Below, one piece after another: positions 26,708-37,093 of a stretch of DNA of 37,928 nt. Each line of letters begins with the position of its first letter. Position 1 is the stretch's first letter. The position numbers and the translations under genes were made by a program. The notes under the pieces are model-generated. The model worked only from the letters and a program-made list of their open reading frames with translations. It did no database searches and was not told where the DNA came from. The DNA comes from Deltaproteobacteria bacterium RBG_16_64_85. GTDB taxonomy: Bacteria; Desulfobacterota; Deferrimicrobia; Deferrimicrobiales; Deferrimicrobiaceae. The stretch covers positions 87,089 through 125,016 of the forward strand of contig MGQW01000065.1 in the NCBI GenBank assembly GCA_001798885.1, in the 5' to 3' direction.

Positions 26708-27746
26708 GGCGTTCCAGGAGGCGGTCCCCGGCGGCTCCGTTTCCTTCGTCGGGACGGAGAGCGGCCTCGAGTCGAGAGCCGTCCCGGCGCGGGGGTACGA
26801 GATCGATTTCGTCCCTTCGGGCCAGGTCAGAGGCAAGGGGGCCGGTGGATTGCTGGGGATGGCGCGGATGGTGAAGGGGATCGCGGTAGCGTTCTCGGTT
26901 CTGGGGCGTCGGCGGCCGGATCTGGTTTTCGGCGTCGGCGGGTACGCCTCCGTTCCGGTTTCCGTCGCGGCATGGATGAGCGGAATCCCCCTCTTCCTGC
27001 AGGAGCAGAATGCCGTGCCGGGCCGGGCAAACCGGATGCTGGGGAGGATGGCGAGGAAAGTATACGCGGGGTTCGGGGGGACTGCCGCCTATTTCCCGGC
27101 CGGCCGCACGGAAGTCGTGGGGAACCCTGTCCGGCGGGAGGTCGTTGGCGCGCGGAAATCCGGGACGGTTGTCCGATCGGATTCCCGCTTCACCGTTTTC
27201 GCGCTGGGCGGATCGCAAGGAGCGCAGGCGATCAACGCCCTGGTCCTCGAGATGGGCAGGCGAGTGAAAGAGGAACGGCGCTCGATCGCGTTCGTTCTGC
27301 AGACCGGCGCCGGCGAGTTCGAGTCGGCGGAAACGATCATCCGGGAGGAGGGATTGCCGATCGAGCCGTTCCCGTTCACCGACCGGATCGGGGAAATCTT
27401 CGCCCGGAGCGACGCCGTCCTCATGCGGGCGGGCGCGCTCTCGATCGCAGAGGCCTCACTTTTCGGGAAGCCCTGTATTCTCATCCCGTACCCGTATGCC
27501 GCCGATCGGCACCAGGAGAAAAACGCCCGGGAGTTCTGCGCCGGCGGGGCCGGCGTGTGGATGCGGCAGGAGGAGGCCACCGGGAAACGGATCCTCTCGA
27601 CGCTTGCCGCCTGGGCGTCCGACACCGGTGTCCGGGCCGCCGCCGGGGAAGCGGCAGCGAGATTTTCCCGCCCGGACGCGGCGGAACGGATCATCCGCTC
27701 GGCGCTTTGCGAGATCGGGAAAGGGCAGGGGGCGCCCCATGTATAG
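26637..27746 (+). CDS. murG: Lipid II synthase MurG
   Basis: Peripheral membrane glycosyltransferase that adds GlcNAc to lipid I, forming lipid II. The 369-residue protein begins [24 protein letters not shown] (glycine-rich loop at about 9-15), with [27 protein letters not shown], and the sugar-nucleotide site [13 protein letters not shown] and [10 protein letters not shown]. The start is TTG 26637 with AAAGGGGCGG upstream. No ATG or GTG retains the essential N-terminal loop, so the gene really begins 71 bases inside ftsW. The stop overlaps the murC start. Confidence 0.95.
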   Translation: MSITLIIAGGGTGGHVFPGIALAEAFQEAVPGGSVSFVGTESGLESRAVPARGYEIDFVPSGQVRGKGAGGLLGMARMVKGIAVAFSVLGRRRPDLVFGVGGYASVPVSVAAWMSGIPLFLQEQNAVPGRANRMLGRMARKVYAGFGGTAAYFPAGRTEVVGNPVRREVVGARKSGTVVRSDSRFTVFALGGSQGAQAINALVLEMGRRVKEERRSIAFVLQTGAGEFESAETIIREEGLPIEPFPFTDRIGEIFARSDAVLMRAGALSIAEASLFGKPCILIPYPYAADRHQEKNAREFCAGGAGVWMRQEEATGKRILSTLAAWASDTGVRAAAGEAAARFSRPDAAERIIRSALCEIGKGQGAPHV

Positions 27747-29106
27747 GAAGGACCTCCGCATCCATTTCGTCGGCATCGGCGGGATCGGAATGAGCGGCAT
27801 CGCGGAGCTCCTTCTCAACCTGGGATACCGGGTGAGCGGCTCGGACCTGCGCAAGTCCGACATCACCGACCGGCTGTCGCAGCTGGGCGCGGAGATCCAG
27901 GAGGGACACGCCGCGAAGAACGTTCCGGAAGACGGCCACGTCGTCGTGTTCTCCTCGGCCGTCAAGGTGGACAATCCGGAAGTGGTGGAGGCACACCGGC
28001 GGAAGATCCCCGTTATCCCCCGCGCGGAGATGCTGGCCGAGCTGATGAGGATGAAATACGGGATCGCGATCGCGGGAACGCACGGCAAGACGACCACCAC
28101 GTCGATGGTGGCCACCATCCTGGCAGCGGCCGGCTGGGACCCGACCGCCGTGGTCGGCGGGAGGCTGAACAGTCTTGGATCCAACGCCAAGCTCGGTCAG
28201 GGGGAGTTCCTGGTGGCCGAGGCCGACGAGAGCGACGGGTCGTTTCTCAAGCTGTCGCCCACGGTGGCGGTCGTGACGAACATCGACCCCGAGCACCTCG
28301 ATTTCTATTCCGGGATCGGCCAGATCAAGGAGACCTTCCTCCACTTCATCAACAAGGTCCCCTTCTACGGCTTTGCCGTGCTGTGTCTCGACCACCCGAA
28401 CGTGCAGGAGCTGATCCCGTCGGTGGCGAAGACATTCGTCACCTACGGATTCTCGGTCCACGCGGATTATCGCGCCGATGGGGTCGTATCGGAAGGGATG
28501 AGCAACCGATTCCGCGTGATCCGATGCGGGGAGACGCTCGGGGAGGTGACGCTCAAGGCCCCCGGCCGGCACAACGTGAGCAACGCCCTCGCGGCGGCGG
28601 CGGTGGCGGCGGAGCTCGGGATCTCCTTCGAGCGAATCCGCGCCGGGCTCGCCGATTACGACGGTGTTGCCCGGAGGTTCCAGGTGAAGGGGGAGCGGAA
28701 CGGCGTGACGGTCGTCGACGATTACGGCCACCACCCTGTCGAGATCCGGGCCACGCTGGCGGCGGCCCGGGAGGTGTGGCCGTCGAGAAGAATCGTCGTC
28801 GGGTTCCAGCCGCACCGGTACTCGCGCACGCAATCCCTGTTCCGAGATTTTCTCTCCGCGTTCAACGACGCGGATCTGCTCTTCGTTTTCGATGTCTATC
28901 CCGCCGGGGAAGAGCCGATCCCCGGGGCTTCCGGGGAGCGTCTCTGCGAGGCGATCCGCGAGCACGGGCACAAGGCGGCGATCTATGCGGGCAAGGCCGG
29001 GGACGCCCTTTCCACGGTCGCAGCGGGGCTTTGCGCGGGCGATATATTCCTAACGATGGGGGCAGGCGATGTCTGGAAACTGGGAGAAGGCGTTTTATCC
29101 GGCTGA
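27739..29106 (+). CDS. murC: UDP-MurNAc:L-Ala ligase MurC
   Basis: Adds the first amino acid, L-alanine, to UDP-MurNAc using ATP. In the 455 residues: a Rossmann-like domain [17 protein letters not shown], a P-loop [13 protein letters not shown] (about 113-125), [30 protein letters not shown] and QPHRYSRTQ. All are family landmarks. ATG 27739 overlaps the murG stop by eight bases. A longer frame back to 27496 is a shadow of murG. murB follows, with two candidate starts inside or near this 3' end. Confidence 0.97.
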   Translation: MYRKDLRIHFVGIGGIGMSGIAELLLNLGYRVSGSDLRKSDITDRLSQLGAEIQEGHAAKNVPEDGHVVVFSSAVKVDNPEVVEAHRRKIPVIPRAEMLAELMRMKYGIAIAGTHGKTTTTSMVATILAAAGWDPTAVVGGRLNSLGSNAKLGQGEFLVAEADESDGSFLKLSPTVAVVTNIDPEHLDFYSGIGQIKETFLHFINKVPFYGFAVLCLDHPNVQELIPSVAKTFVTYGFSVHADYRADGVVSEGMSNRFRVIRCGETLGEVTLKAPGRHNVSNALAAAAVAAELGISFERIRAGLADYDGVARRFQVKGERNGVTVVDDYGHHPVEIRATLAAAREVWPSRRIVVGFQPHRYSRTQSLFRDFLSAFNDADLLFVFDVYPAGEEPIPGASGERLCEAIREHGHKAAIYAGKAGDALSTVAAGLCAGDIFLTMGAGDVWKLGEGVLSG

Positions 29107-29128
29107 CGGCCGGGTGAAGGGGAAGCGG

Positions 29129-30022
29129 ATGGCTGGAAGGACGGGGAAGGTGGAAGAGGTGTATGGGGCCAAGCTCCGCGATTTCACCACGATCGGAATC
29201 GGCGGCGCGGCCGAGCGGATGATCTTCCCCCGCTCCCTCCAGGAGGTCCAGGAGATTCTCAAGATGGAGCGGGAGGAAGGGCGCGAGGTGCGCTTTCTCG
29301 GTGCGGGCAGCAACCTCCTCGTCTACGACGGCGGGGTGCGGGGGACGGTGCTTTGCCTCAAAAAGAACATGGGGAAGATGCTCTTTTCCGCCGGAGGCTC
29401 GGTCGTCGCGGAAGGCGGGACGATGCTCCCTCGCTTCGCGGTGCTGTGTGCCCTGTCCGGCCTATCCGGCTCCGAGGAGCTGGCCGGGATCCCGGGAACG
29501 GTGGGAGGCGCGATGTCGATGAACGCGGGGGCATACGGCCGGTTCATCGGAGAAATCGCCGAGTGGGTGGAAATCGTGGACGCCGAAGGGAGACTGCACC
29601 GGCTCGTTGCGCACAACATCGGGTTTGCGTACCGCGAGGCAGCGCTCCCCGTGCGGGGGGTAATCGCCCGGGTGGGCTTCCGACTGGCCCCCGGCGTTCC
29701 GGACGAGGTGTTCGCCCGGATGAAAACGCTGAACGAGAAGCGCCGCGCGACCCAGCCCTGGGGGGAGCGGACCTTCGGCTCTACCTTCCGCAATCCGCCG
29801 AACGAGAAAGCGGGCCGGCTGCTGGAGCAGGCAGGGATGAAGGGCGCGCGGGAGGGCGATGCCCTTTTCTCGGAGAAGCACGCCAATTTCCTGATCAACA
29901 CGGGGCGGGCAACCTCCGCCGAAGCGCTCCGGCTCATCGTGCGAGGCCGAGAGCAGGTGCGGGTGATGGCGGGGATCGACCTCGCACTCGAAGTCAAGCT
30001 GTGGGGCGACTTCGATGCCTGA
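29129..30022 (+). CDS. murB: UDP-N-acetylenolpyruvoylglucosamine reductase MurB
   Basis: FAD/NADPH enzyme that reduces enolpyruvyl-UDP-GlcNAc to UDP-MurNAc, the step after MurA. The protein (297 residues from ATG 29129) shows TTIGIGGAAERMIFP, the FAD-binding GAGSNLLVYDGG, IPGTVGGAMSMNAGAYG, the catalytic-serine motif FGSTFRNPP and the C-terminal LALEVKLWG. Its length matches the short type II MurB. ATG 29129 with AAGGGG about six bases upstream is preferred; ATG 29069 and GTG 29114 are in frame, and 29069 would overlap murC by 38 bases. ddl starts within its last codons. Confidence 0.94.
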   Translation: MAGRTGKVEEVYGAKLRDFTTIGIGGAAERMIFPRSLQEVQEILKMEREEGREVRFLGAGSNLLVYDGGVRGTVLCLKKNMGKMLFSAGGSVVAEGGTMLPRFAVLCALSGLSGSEELAGIPGTVGGAMSMNAGAYGRFIGEIAEWVEIVDAEGRLHRLVAHNIGFAYREAALPVRGVIARVGFRLAPGVPDEVFARMKTLNEKRRATQPWGERTFGSTFRNPPNEKAGRLLEQAGMKGAREGDALFSEKHANFLINTGRATSAEALRLIVRGREQVRVMAGIDLALEVKLWGDFDA

Positions 30023-30950
30023 GAAGGGCAGGTACCGGGGAAAGACGGTGGGAGTGTTCCTCGGCGGTGAGTCCTCCGAGCGGGAGGTGTCGCTCCGCAC
30101 CGGCGGTGCCGCGGTCTCGGCCCTCCGCCGGCTGGGGTACCCGGTCCGTGAGATCGACATCCGCGGGGACTGGCTCGCCGGCATCCGGGGCGCTGGCGTG
30201 GACGTCGCCTTCCTTGCGCTGCACGGCCGGTTCGGCGAGGACGGCTGCATCCAGGGAGCGTTGGAGCTGGCGCGGGTCCCCTATACCGGGTCGGGCGTGG
30301 CCGCCTCCGCTCTCTCGATGAGCAAGGTCCTGGCCAAGCGGATAGCGGCCTCCGCCGGGGTTCCCGTCGCGCAGGACGCCCTCTACGATGGGGAGATGCC
30401 CGGTGCGCCTCCTCCTTCCGACATCGGCTTTCCCTTCGTCGTCAAACCGGATCGCGAGGGGTCCACGGTGGGGGTCAGCATCGTCCGAGGGCCGGAGGAG
30501 TGGGGTCCGGCCATGGCGGAAGCGGGAAAATTCGACCGCCGGATCCTCGTGGAGGCGTACATTCCGGGGCGGGAGATCACGGTAGGCATCCTGAACGGGA
30601 GGGTCCTGCCGGCGATCGAGATCGTCCCGAAGTCCGGCTCGGGGTTCTACGACTACCGGTCCAAATACACCGCAGGCCAGACCGAGTACGTCATCCCGGT
30701 CCCGATGGACCGCGACATCCTCGTGCGGGCGGCGGAATACACCCGCAAGGCCGCGGTGGCGCTCTCGCTCCGGGGGGCGGCCCGCCTCGATTACCGGGTG
30801 GATCCCGCGGGAAACCTGTTCTTCCTGGAGGCGAACACGATCCCCGGGATGACGGAGACCAGCCTGCTGCCGAAGGCCGCGAAGTTCGACGGGATGACCT
30901 TCGATGAGCTGGTGGAAGAGATCCTGGACGACGCGGGGCTCGGGAAATAG
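30015..30950 (+). CDS. ddl: D-alanine--D-alanine ligase
   Basis: ATP-grasp enzyme joining two D-alanines for MurF. The 311-residue protein has the short DdlB-type layout: GVFLGGESSEREVSLRTG at the start, LALHGRFGEDGCIQGALE, YTGSGVAASALSMSK, the ATP-grasp lysine region GFPFVVKPDREGSTVGVS and the C-terminal FLEANTIPGMTETSLLPK. ATG 30015 overlaps the murB stop by eight bases. The stop TAG is directly followed by the ftsQ ATG with no gap. Confidence 0.96.
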   Translation: MPEKGRYRGKTVGVFLGGESSEREVSLRTGGAAVSALRRLGYPVREIDIRGDWLAGIRGAGVDVAFLALHGRFGEDGCIQGALELARVPYTGSGVAASALSMSKVLAKRIAASAGVPVAQDALYDGEMPGAPPPSDIGFPFVVKPDREGSTVGVSIVRGPEEWGPAMAEAGKFDRRILVEAYIPGREITVGILNGRVLPAIEIVPKSGSGFYDYRSKYTAGQTEYVIPVPMDRDILVRAAEYTRKAAVALSLRGAARLDYRVDPAGNLFFLEANTIPGMTETSLLPKAAKFDGMTFDELVEEILDDAGLGK

Positions 30951-31790
30951 ATGATCGAGTACAAGGCCTACCACAAAAAGTCGCTCGGGAAGCGGAGGAA
31001 AAAAGTGCACGCCGCCCGCAAGAAGGGGAAGGAAAAGAACGGTGCGGCCGCACGGATCAACCTCCGGCAGGTGCTTCCCGTCGCGGCGGCGATCCTGGTC
31101 GTCGTTCTCGTCACGGCGGCGGGGGCCACGGTCTACTCCTGGCTGGGGCACTCCCGGCTCTTTTCGGTCCGCGACATCGACATGAACCGTTGCGCCTACG
31201 TGACCCGGGACGAGGTGTCGGGAATCCTGTCCGGCGTGGCGCAGGGAAACATCTGGTCGCTCTCGTCGCGGGACATCGGTCGCAGGCTGCTCACCCACCC
31301 CTGGGTCCGCAGCGTGTCGGTGAGGAAGGTATTCCCCGACCGGCTCGTGGTCCGCATCGAGGAGCGGAAACCAGCGGCAATGGTCAACCTCGACGCCCTC
31401 TACTACGTCGACGAAGAAGGGACGATCTTCAAGCGGCTCACCGCCTACGACCCGAAGAATTTTCCCATCGTGACCGGGTTCTCGCGGGGAGAGCTCACCG
31501 CGCGGGACGCCGTCACCCTGCAGAACCTGAGAAAGACGCTGGAGCTGTTGCGGAGCACGGAGTCGGGGGTGCTCCGTCAGAACATCTCTGAAGTCCACTT
31601 CGACGCCCAGGAAGGGTACACGCTGGTGACTCGGGACTCGGGGCTGCAGCTCAAGATCGGCATGATGGATTTCCGGGAGGCGATGAAGCGGATCGAGGAG
31701 GCCTTGCCCAAGCTCTCCAGCGTTGGGCAGGCGAGGGGCATCGTCGATCTGAAAACTGCGGGCCGCATTTACGTGCGGCCGGGGGAATAA
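30951..31790 (+). CDS. ftsQ: Cell division protein FtsQ
   Basis: Bitopic membrane protein linking cytoplasmic and periplasmic division proteins as part of FtsQLB. In the 279 residues: a very basic cytoplasmic N terminus (KKSLGKRRKKVHAARKKGKEK), one membrane segment (about 41-65), then a POTRA domain from about 72 (FSVRDIDMNRCAYVTRDEV) with THPWVRSVSVRKVFPDRLVVRIEE, and the FtsQ beta domain with YYVDEEGTIFKRL. ATG 30951 begins directly after the ddl stop. ftsA begins directly after this gene's stop, so translation is probably coupled through all three. Confidence 0.93.
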   Translation: MIEYKAYHKKSLGKRRKKVHAARKKGKEKNGAAARINLRQVLPVAAAILVVVLVTAAGATVYSWLGHSRLFSVRDIDMNRCAYVTRDEVSGILSGVAQGNIWSLSSRDIGRRLLTHPWVRSVSVRKVFPDRLVVRIEERKPAAMVNLDALYYVDEEGTIFKRLTAYDPKNFPIVTGFSRGELTARDAVTLQNLRKTLELLRSTESGVLRQNISEVHFDAQEGYTLVTRDSGLQLKIGMMDFREAMKRIEEALPKLSSVGQARGIVDLKTAGRIYVRPGE

Positions 31791-33020
31791 ATGGAAACGG
31801 TTTCGGGACCGGTGATCGCCGGGTTGGACGTCGGGTCGAGCAAGGTCGCCACGGTCGTGGCCAGGAAGGGGCCGGAAGGCCTGGAGATCCTGGGAGTGGG
31901 GAGGGCCGAAACGGACGGGATGCGGAAGGGGGCCGTGGTGAACGTGGACGCCACGGTCAAGTCGATCCAGCAAAGCCTTGGCGAGGCGGAGAAGATGACG
32001 GGAGTCTCGATCCCGTCCGTCTTCGTCGGCGTGTCCGGCCCGCTGATCAAGTCGTTCAACAGTCACGCCGCGATCTCGGTCCGCAACGAGCGGGAGGTGA
32101 CCGAGGTGGACGTCGCGCGCGTCCTGGAGCTCGCGAAGGCGGTCGAGCTTCCCAACGACCGGGAGGTCCTCCACGTCCTGACGCAGGAGTTCATCGTCGA
32201 CGACATGGGAGGGATCAAGGACCCGCGCGGCATGACCGGCATCCGGCTGGACGCCCGCGTCCACGTGGTGACCGACGACGTCCCCAGCACGCGCAACCTC
32301 GTCAAGTGCGTCGAGAAGGCGGAACTGGGCATCGACGACATCGCGCTCAGCCCCCTCGCATCTGCGAATGCGGTGCTGACTCCGGAGGAGAAGGAAGTCG
32401 GAGTGGTCCTGCTCGATTTCGGGGCGGGCACCGTGGAGATGGCCATTTTCTACGATGGGGCCCTGCGGCACACCTTCGTCCTCCCCCTGGGAGGAGCGAA
32501 CATCACGTCGGACGTGGCCGTCGGGCTTAAGGTTCCCTGGGCGGACGCGGAGGGGTTAAAGATCTCCTCCGGGTGCGCCATGATCCAGAAGGTCCGGCGG
32601 GACGAGCTGGTGGAGCTTCCGGGAGTGGGTGGCCGCCAGCCCCGGCCGATCCGCCGTCAATACCTGAGCGAGATCATCGAGCCGCGCACCGAGGAGATCT
32701 TCGGACTCCTTCGGAAGGAGATCCTCCGCTCGGGATTCGAGGAGATGCTCGGCGCGGGAGTCGTGCTGACCGGCGGGGGTTCCCTCCTCGACGGGCTTCC
32801 CGAGCTCGGGGAAAGGGTGTTCCAGCTCCCCGTCCGGCGCGGCGGTCCAATCGGCGTTGGCGGACTTGTGGAGGTCATCGGGAGTCCCGGCTACGCGACC
32901 GCGGTAGGGCTTGCAATCTACGGTTCGAGCATGGCCGAGGTCCTGGTCGCCCGGGAAGAAGTGGCGGGCAGCGCGGGTTGGCTGGAACGGGTCAAGCAGT
33001 TCCTTACGGATATTTTCTGA
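31791..33020 (+). CDS. ftsA: Cell division protein FtsA
   Basis: Actin-like ATPase that tethers FtsZ filaments to the membrane. In the 409 residues: the first phosphate loop [16 protein letters not shown], the 1C subdomain (about 85-165) unique to FtsA, the second phosphate loop [30 protein letters not shown], and a C-terminal amphipathic helix [14 protein letters not shown] that would insert in the membrane. ATG 31791 begins immediately after the ftsQ TAA. ftsZ begins 26 bp after the stop with its own strong ribosome-binding site. Confidence 0.97.
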   Translation: METVSGPVIAGLDVGSSKVATVVARKGPEGLEILGVGRAETDGMRKGAVVNVDATVKSIQQSLGEAEKMTGVSIPSVFVGVSGPLIKSFNSHAAISVRNEREVTEVDVARVLELAKAVELPNDREVLHVLTQEFIVDDMGGIKDPRGMTGIRLDARVHVVTDDVPSTRNLVKCVEKAELGIDDIALSPLASANAVLTPEEKEVGVVLLDFGAGTVEMAIFYDGALRHTFVLPLGGANITSDVAVGLKVPWADAEGLKISSGCAMIQKVRRDELVELPGVGGRQPRPIRRQYLSEIIEPRTEEIFGLLRKEILRSGFEEMLGAGVVLTGGGSLLDGLPELGERVFQLPVRRGGPIGVGGLVEVIGSPGYATAVGLAIYGSSMAEVLVAREEVAGSAGWLERVKQFLTDIF

Positions 33021-33046
33021 TTCGATTAAATACGAAGGAGGTCGCC

Positions 33047-34207
33047 ATGTTCACACTGATCGAGGAGAATCGCTGCCACGCGGTCATCAAGGTATTCGGC
33101 GTGGGGGGAGGCGGCGGTAACGCCATCAATACGATGATCGAGGAGGGGCTCTCGGGCGTGGAGTTCATCGTCGCCAACACGGACGCCCAGGCCCTCTCGA
33201 AGAACCTGGCCCCGCTCAAGATCCAGATGGGGGCGAGACTGACCAAGGGATTGGGCGCGGGGGCGAACCCCGACATCGGCCGCGAGGCCGCTCTGGAGGA
33301 CCGGGACCTGCTCCGCGAGGCGCTCTCCGGCGCCGACATGGTGTTCCTCACGGCGGGGCTCGGCGGCGGGACCGGCACGGGCGCAGGCCCCATCGTCGCG
33401 GAGGTCGCCAGGGAGGTGGGTGCACTTTCGGTGGCGGTGGTCACCCGTCCCTTCTCCTTCGAGGGGGCCACGCGGAGGCGCCAGGCCGAGATCGGGGTCA
33501 AGGACCTGCGCAGCCTCGTCGATACGATCATCGTCATCCCGAACGAGAAGCTGCTGCTCATTGCCGGGAAGGAGATGCGTTTCGTGGAGGCGTTCCGGAA
33601 GGTCGACGAGGTCCTGTTCCAGGCGGTCCGCAGCATCTCGGAGCTGGTGACCAAGCCGGGATACATCAACCTCGACTTCGCGGACGTCAAGGCGATCATG
33701 GCCGGCATGGGCGTCGCGCTGATGGGCACCGGCTGCGCCTCCGGGCAGAACCGGGCGGTCGCCGCGGCGGAGAAGGCGATCTCCAGCCCACTGCTGGAGG
33801 ACGTCTCGATCCGGGGGGCGCGCGGGGTGCTGATCAACATCACCGCGGGACCCTCGCTCTCCTTAAGCGAGGTCAACGAGGCGGCGAGCCTCGTCCGGGA
33901 GGAGGCCGACGATGATGCGAACATCATCTTCGGCACCGTCATCGACGAGGGGCTCGGGGAGGAATTCAAGGTGACGGTCATCGCGACCGGGTTCGAATCG
34001 GGGGTGGCGGAGAGCTTCTGGAAGGGTCCGCGCCGCACGATCAAGCTGGTGGGCAAGGAGGATCTGGAGAAGCCGACATTCCTCCGGGCCGCGGCGCAGA
34101 AGCCCCCGGAGCGGATCGAGGACCTCCCCGTCATCGACAAGGAGAGCGAGTCGGAGGCCCTCGAGGAGTTCGAGATCCCGACGTTCCTGCGCCGCCGCGG
34201 AGAGTAG
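33047..34207 (+). CDS. ftsZ: Cell division GTPase FtsZ
   Basis: Tubulin-like GTPase that forms the Z ring. The 386-residue protein has the N-terminal [15 protein letters not shown], the tubulin signature GGGTGTGAG (106-114), [11 protein letters not shown], and the C-terminal peptide [13 protein letters not shown] that binds FtsA and other partners. ATG 33047 follows AAGGAGG (33035-33041) at ideal spacing, the strongest such site in the dcw cluster, consistent with FtsZ being needed in excess. A longer frame starting at 32573 is a shadow of ftsA. This closes the dcw cluster. Confidence 0.98.
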   Translation: MFTLIEENRCHAVIKVFGVGGGGGNAINTMIEEGLSGVEFIVANTDAQALSKNLAPLKIQMGARLTKGLGAGANPDIGREAALEDRDLLREALSGADMVFLTAGLGGGTGTGAGPIVAEVAREVGALSVAVVTRPFSFEGATRRRQAEIGVKDLRSLVDTIIVIPNEKLLLIAGKEMRFVEAFRKVDEVLFQAVRSISELVTKPGYINLDFADVKAIMAGMGVALMGTGCASGQNRAVAAAEKAISSPLLEDVSIRGARGVLINITAGPSLSLSEVNEAASLVREEADDDANIIFGTVIDEGLGEEFKVTVIATGFESGVAESFWKGPRRTIKLVGKEDLEKPTFLRAAAQKPPERIEDLPVIDKESESEALEEFEIPTFLRRRGE

Positions 34208-34215
34208 GAAGCTCC

Positions 34216-34229
34216 GCCCCCTAAGGGGC
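34216..34229. repeat. Small GC hairpin between ftsZ and the radical SAM gene
   Basis: GCCCC (34216-34220) and GGGGC (34225-34229) enclose CTAA. There is no T-run, so it is unlikely to stop transcription. It could shield RNA ends or affect translation of the next gene, whose ribosome-binding site is weak. Confidence 0.35.
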
Positions 34230-34243
34230 AGCCGGGATTCGTC

Positions 34244-35944
34244 ATGGCGTGGGAGATCCGAAAACTCCACGACGTCGTCCTGTCCCGCGAGGTCGGAGCC
34301 AAGAGGAAAGAGTGGGGCGGCAGGCTCCGCGTCGCACTGGTCTACCCGAACCGATACGCGGCGGGGATGTCGAACCTCGGGTTCCTCTCCATCCATGCAC
34401 GCATCAACGAGAGGCCCGACGCCCTGTGCGAGCGGGCCTTTTTACCGTCCGCCGCGGAGGAGCGGATCCTCGCCCGCCGGTCGCTTCCCCTCTCGACCCT
34501 GGAAAGCGGCTGTACCCTGAAGGATTTCGACGTCGTCGCATTTTCCCTGTCGTACGAGAACGATCTCCTGAACGTCCCGTCGATCCTTTCGGCGGGGGAC
34601 GTCCCGCCGTTTCGCAAGGACCGGGAGGCCGCCGGCGGTCGTCGGCCGCTGGTCCTCGCCGGAGGTTTCGCCGCCTCTCTCAACCCCGAGCCTTCCGGGG
34701 TTTTCGCCGACGCCGTGGTGATCGGCGACGGCGAAAGGGCGTCGGAAGCGGTTCTCGACCTGGGAGATCCTCATCCCGCGGACAAGGGATACCTGAAAAG
34801 TCTTGCCGCCATCTCCGGCGTCTACATCCCGGCCGGTTACGTTCCCGAATACCTCGAGCCCATCGGCGGCGATCCCGGGAAGGAAGGAAGGCTGCGAGCC
34901 CTGAACAACCTTCCCGGTTTTCCCGGGCACGTCGCGCGGGAGACCGTTTCCCTCTCCGAATACCCCCCGCTTCCCACCGTACTGGCCGAGGACGCCGAAC
35001 TGGGAAGGATGGCCCTGGTGGAGACCTCCCGGGGTTGCCCCCAGAGGTGCGGGTTCTGCGCCGCCGCGCACGCCTGCCCGGAATTCCGCGAGATGCCTCT
35101 TCCCTTCGTGCGCGCGGCCGTCGACGCTGCCTGGCCCCATCGGCGCAGGATCGGGCTGATCGGCGCCGCGGTTCTCGACTGGAGCTCGTTCCGGGAATTT
35201 TCAAAGGAAGTTCTCGCCCGCGGGGGGACGGTGTCGCCCGCCTCGGTCCGGGCGGACCTGGTGGACGAGGAGATCGCGGACATCCTGAAGCGCAGCGGAC
35301 ACCGCACGGTGGCGCTGGCTCCCGAGTGCGGAAGCGAACGCCTGCGCGCCCGCGTCGGCAAACGGGTACCCAACCGGGTCTTTTTCTCCGCGGGAAAAAC
35401 TCTCGCCCGCGCGGGGATCGTATCGTTCAAGCTCTACTTCCTCGTGGGAGTCCCCGGGGCGGAGCGGGATGAGGAGGTCGAGGGCGCCGTTGGCTTCCTC
35501 CAGAATTACCGGCACGCCGTGCTCGAGGAGTGCAGAACAGTGGGGCGGATGGGCACCGTGACGGTGGTCCTGTCGCCCTTCGTGCCGAAGCCTTTCACTC
35601 CGTTGCAATGGGCACCGATGGCGTCCGAGGCGGAACTCAAGCTGCGCCAAGAGAAAATCGCTGTCGGGGTGCGGGCAATCCCCAATCTGCGCATCGACCC
35701 CGAAGCTCCGCAGACGGCCATTTTACAAGGCTTCCTCGGCCTGTCGGATCGGCGCGTGGAGCAGGCATTGCACCACGCCCGCAAGGGGAGGCTGAAACTC
35801 TCTCCAGAAAACCTCGCTGTTCCCCTCTCCGAGATCGCCTACCGGGAGAAAAGGGGGGACGAATATTTCCCCTGGGATATCATCGAAGGCGGTCTGCCAA
35901 AGAAGGTCCTCCGGAAGCGGTACGAAGCGATCCTGAAGGACTGA
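34244..35944 (+). CDS. Radical SAM protein with B12-binding-like N-terminal domain, function unknown
   Basis: A 566-residue radical SAM enzyme. The N-terminal domain (about 28-210) has the cobalamin-binding-like fold signature VALVYPNRYAAGMSNLGF but no DxHxxG cobalamin-ligand motif is seen. The radical SAM core starts near 255 with the cluster motif CPQRCGFC (Cys265, Cys269, Cys272). Later come VALAPECGSERLR and the family motif FVPKPFTPLQW (about 446-456). The substrate is unknown; the last motif is shared by several uncharacterised B12-binding radical SAM proteins. It follows ftsZ after 36 bp and may be cotranscribed. After its stop the sequence changes composition sharply. Confidence 0.9.
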   Translation: MAWEIRKLHDVVLSREVGAKRKEWGGRLRVALVYPNRYAAGMSNLGFLSIHARINERPDALCERAFLPSAAEERILARRSLPLSTLESGCTLKDFDVVAFSLSYENDLLNVPSILSAGDVPPFRKDREAAGGRRPLVLAGGFAASLNPEPSGVFADAVVIGDGERASEAVLDLGDPHPADKGYLKSLAAISGVYIPAGYVPEYLEPIGGDPGKEGRLRALNNLPGFPGHVARETVSLSEYPPLPTVLAEDAELGRMALVETSRGCPQRCGFCAAAHACPEFREMPLPFVRAAVDAAWPHRRRIGLIGAAVLDWSSFREFSKEVLARGGTVSPASVRADLVDEEIADILKRSGHRTVALAPECGSERLRARVGKRVPNRVFFSAGKTLARAGIVSFKLYFLVGVPGAERDEEVEGAVGFLQNYRHAVLEECRTVGRMGTVTVVLSPFVPKPFTPLQWAPMASEAELKLRQEKIAVGVRAIPNLRIDPEAPQTAILQGFLGLSDRRVEQALHHARKGRLKLSPENLAVPLSEIAYREKRGDEYFPWDIIEGGLPKKVLRKRYEAILKD

Positions 35945-36067
35945 CCGCACTCTCGTTATCCAAATCCGCCGTGTTTTCATCCGAACCCTCCCACTCCTTC
36001 TTTAGCGAAAGGAACGCGAATTGCTAAGAATTCTCCCGGTGTTGTTTTCGAAAGGCATCCAAGGGGG

Positions 36068-37069
36068 ATGTCCTTGGCATATACCATCGTAAAGATTCCT
36101 CCGGACGGGAAGCCGAAGCTTCTCGACCAGGTTCGTGTCGTGCTTCGGAAACGACACTACAGCCACCGCACAGAGGAAGCCTACGTAGGGTGGATACGGC
36201 AATATATCCGGTATCACGGAATCCGGCACCCAAGGGAGATGGGGAAGGAGGAAATCGAGAATTTCCTGTCCCATCTCGCTGTGGTGCGAGAGGTGGCGGC
36301 TACCACCCAAAACCAGGCGCTGGCCGCCCTTCTTTTCCTGTATCGCGATGTTCTAGGCATCACCCTCGATTGGCTTGAAAACATTGTGAGGGCAAAGAAG
36401 CCGGTAAGGCTTCCGGTCGTGATGACCCGGGCAGAGGTGACGAAAGTCTCATCAAAACTTTATGGACAAAACTGGATCGCCGGGATGCTCATGTACGGCG
36501 CGGGTCTCCGGCTCCTGGAATGCCTGCAGCTTCGCGTGAAGGACATCGATTTCGGATACCGACAGATCGTCGTCAGGGAGGGGAAGGGGGGCAAGGCCCG
36601 GGTGACCATCCTGCCCTCTGCCATAGAGGATCGTTTGAAATTTCATCTTGAGGAAGTCGAGGCACGGCACGAAAAGGATTTGAGCGAAGGCGGCGGCTAC
36701 GTTAAACTTCCGGATGGGCTCGACAGGAAATATCCGGGTGCGGATCGACAATGGCGTTGGCAATGGGTGTTCCCTGCTGCGAGGCAATATATCGACCCCG
36801 CGACCGGATGTCCTTACCGGCACCACTTGCACGAAACGGTCCTCCAGAGGGCAGTAAAGGAGGCAGCTTCCCGTGCCGGAATCTCCAAGAAGATCACCTG
36901 TCACACTTTCCGGCATTCATTCGCTACCCATCTACTCGAGGAAGGGTACGACATTCGAACCATACAGGAGTTACTGGGGCATAAAGACGTCAACACGACG
37001 ATGATCTATACGCACGTCCTCAATCGAGGAGGAAGATGTGTGCGAAGCCCCATGGATTTTCCCAAGTAG
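36068..37069 (+). CDS. intI: Integron integrase IntI (tyrosine recombinase)
   Basis: Site-specific recombinase that inserts and excises gene cassettes at attI and attC. In the 333 residues: an N-terminal SAM-like core-binding domain (about 15-105) and a catalytic domain with Arg148 ([12 protein letters not shown]), Lys176 (GKGGKAR), His279/Arg282 ([13 protein letters not shown]), His305 (LLGHKDVNT) and nucleophile Tyr314 (TMIYTHV). The block that separates IntI from other tyrosine recombinases is present at about 221-237 ([17 protein letters not shown]), as is the C-terminal [13 protein letters not shown] 36068 touches AAGGGGG; an in-frame TTG at 36074 is better spaced. The gene appears intact, with lower GC than the preceding region. 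Confidence 0.94.
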   Translation: MSLAYTIVKIPPDGKPKLLDQVRVVLRKRHYSHRTEEAYVGWIRQYIRYHGIRHPREMGKEEIENFLSHLAVVREVAATTQNQALAALLFLYRDVLGITLDWLENIVRAKKPVRLPVVMTRAEVTKVSSKLYGQNWIAGMLMYGAGLRLLECLQLRVKDIDFGYRQIVVREGKGGKARVTILPSAIEDRLKFHLEEVEARHEKDLSEGGGYVKLPDGLDRKYPGADRQWRWQWVFPAARQYIDPATGCPYRHHLHETVLQRAVKEAASRAGISKKITCHTFRHSFATHLLEEGYDIRTIQELLGHKDVNTTMIYTHVLNRGGRCVRSPMDFPK

Positions 37070-37093
37070 AATATCACGGTCTTCAAAAGCCGA

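Noticed and set aside
32573-33046. N-terminal extension of FtsZ
   Set aside because: It is out-of-frame ftsA sequence. FtsZ has a perfect ribosome-binding site before ATG 33047 and the normal N terminus from there.
34216-34229. Terminator after ftsZ
   Set aside because: Only a 5-bp stem, without following T residues.
35945-36067. attI, LexA box or clear promoter upstream of intI
   Set aside because: No GTTRRRY core and no CTGT-N8-ACAG SOS box were found, and no convincing -35/-10 pair was seen. The stretch holds nothing that can be named.
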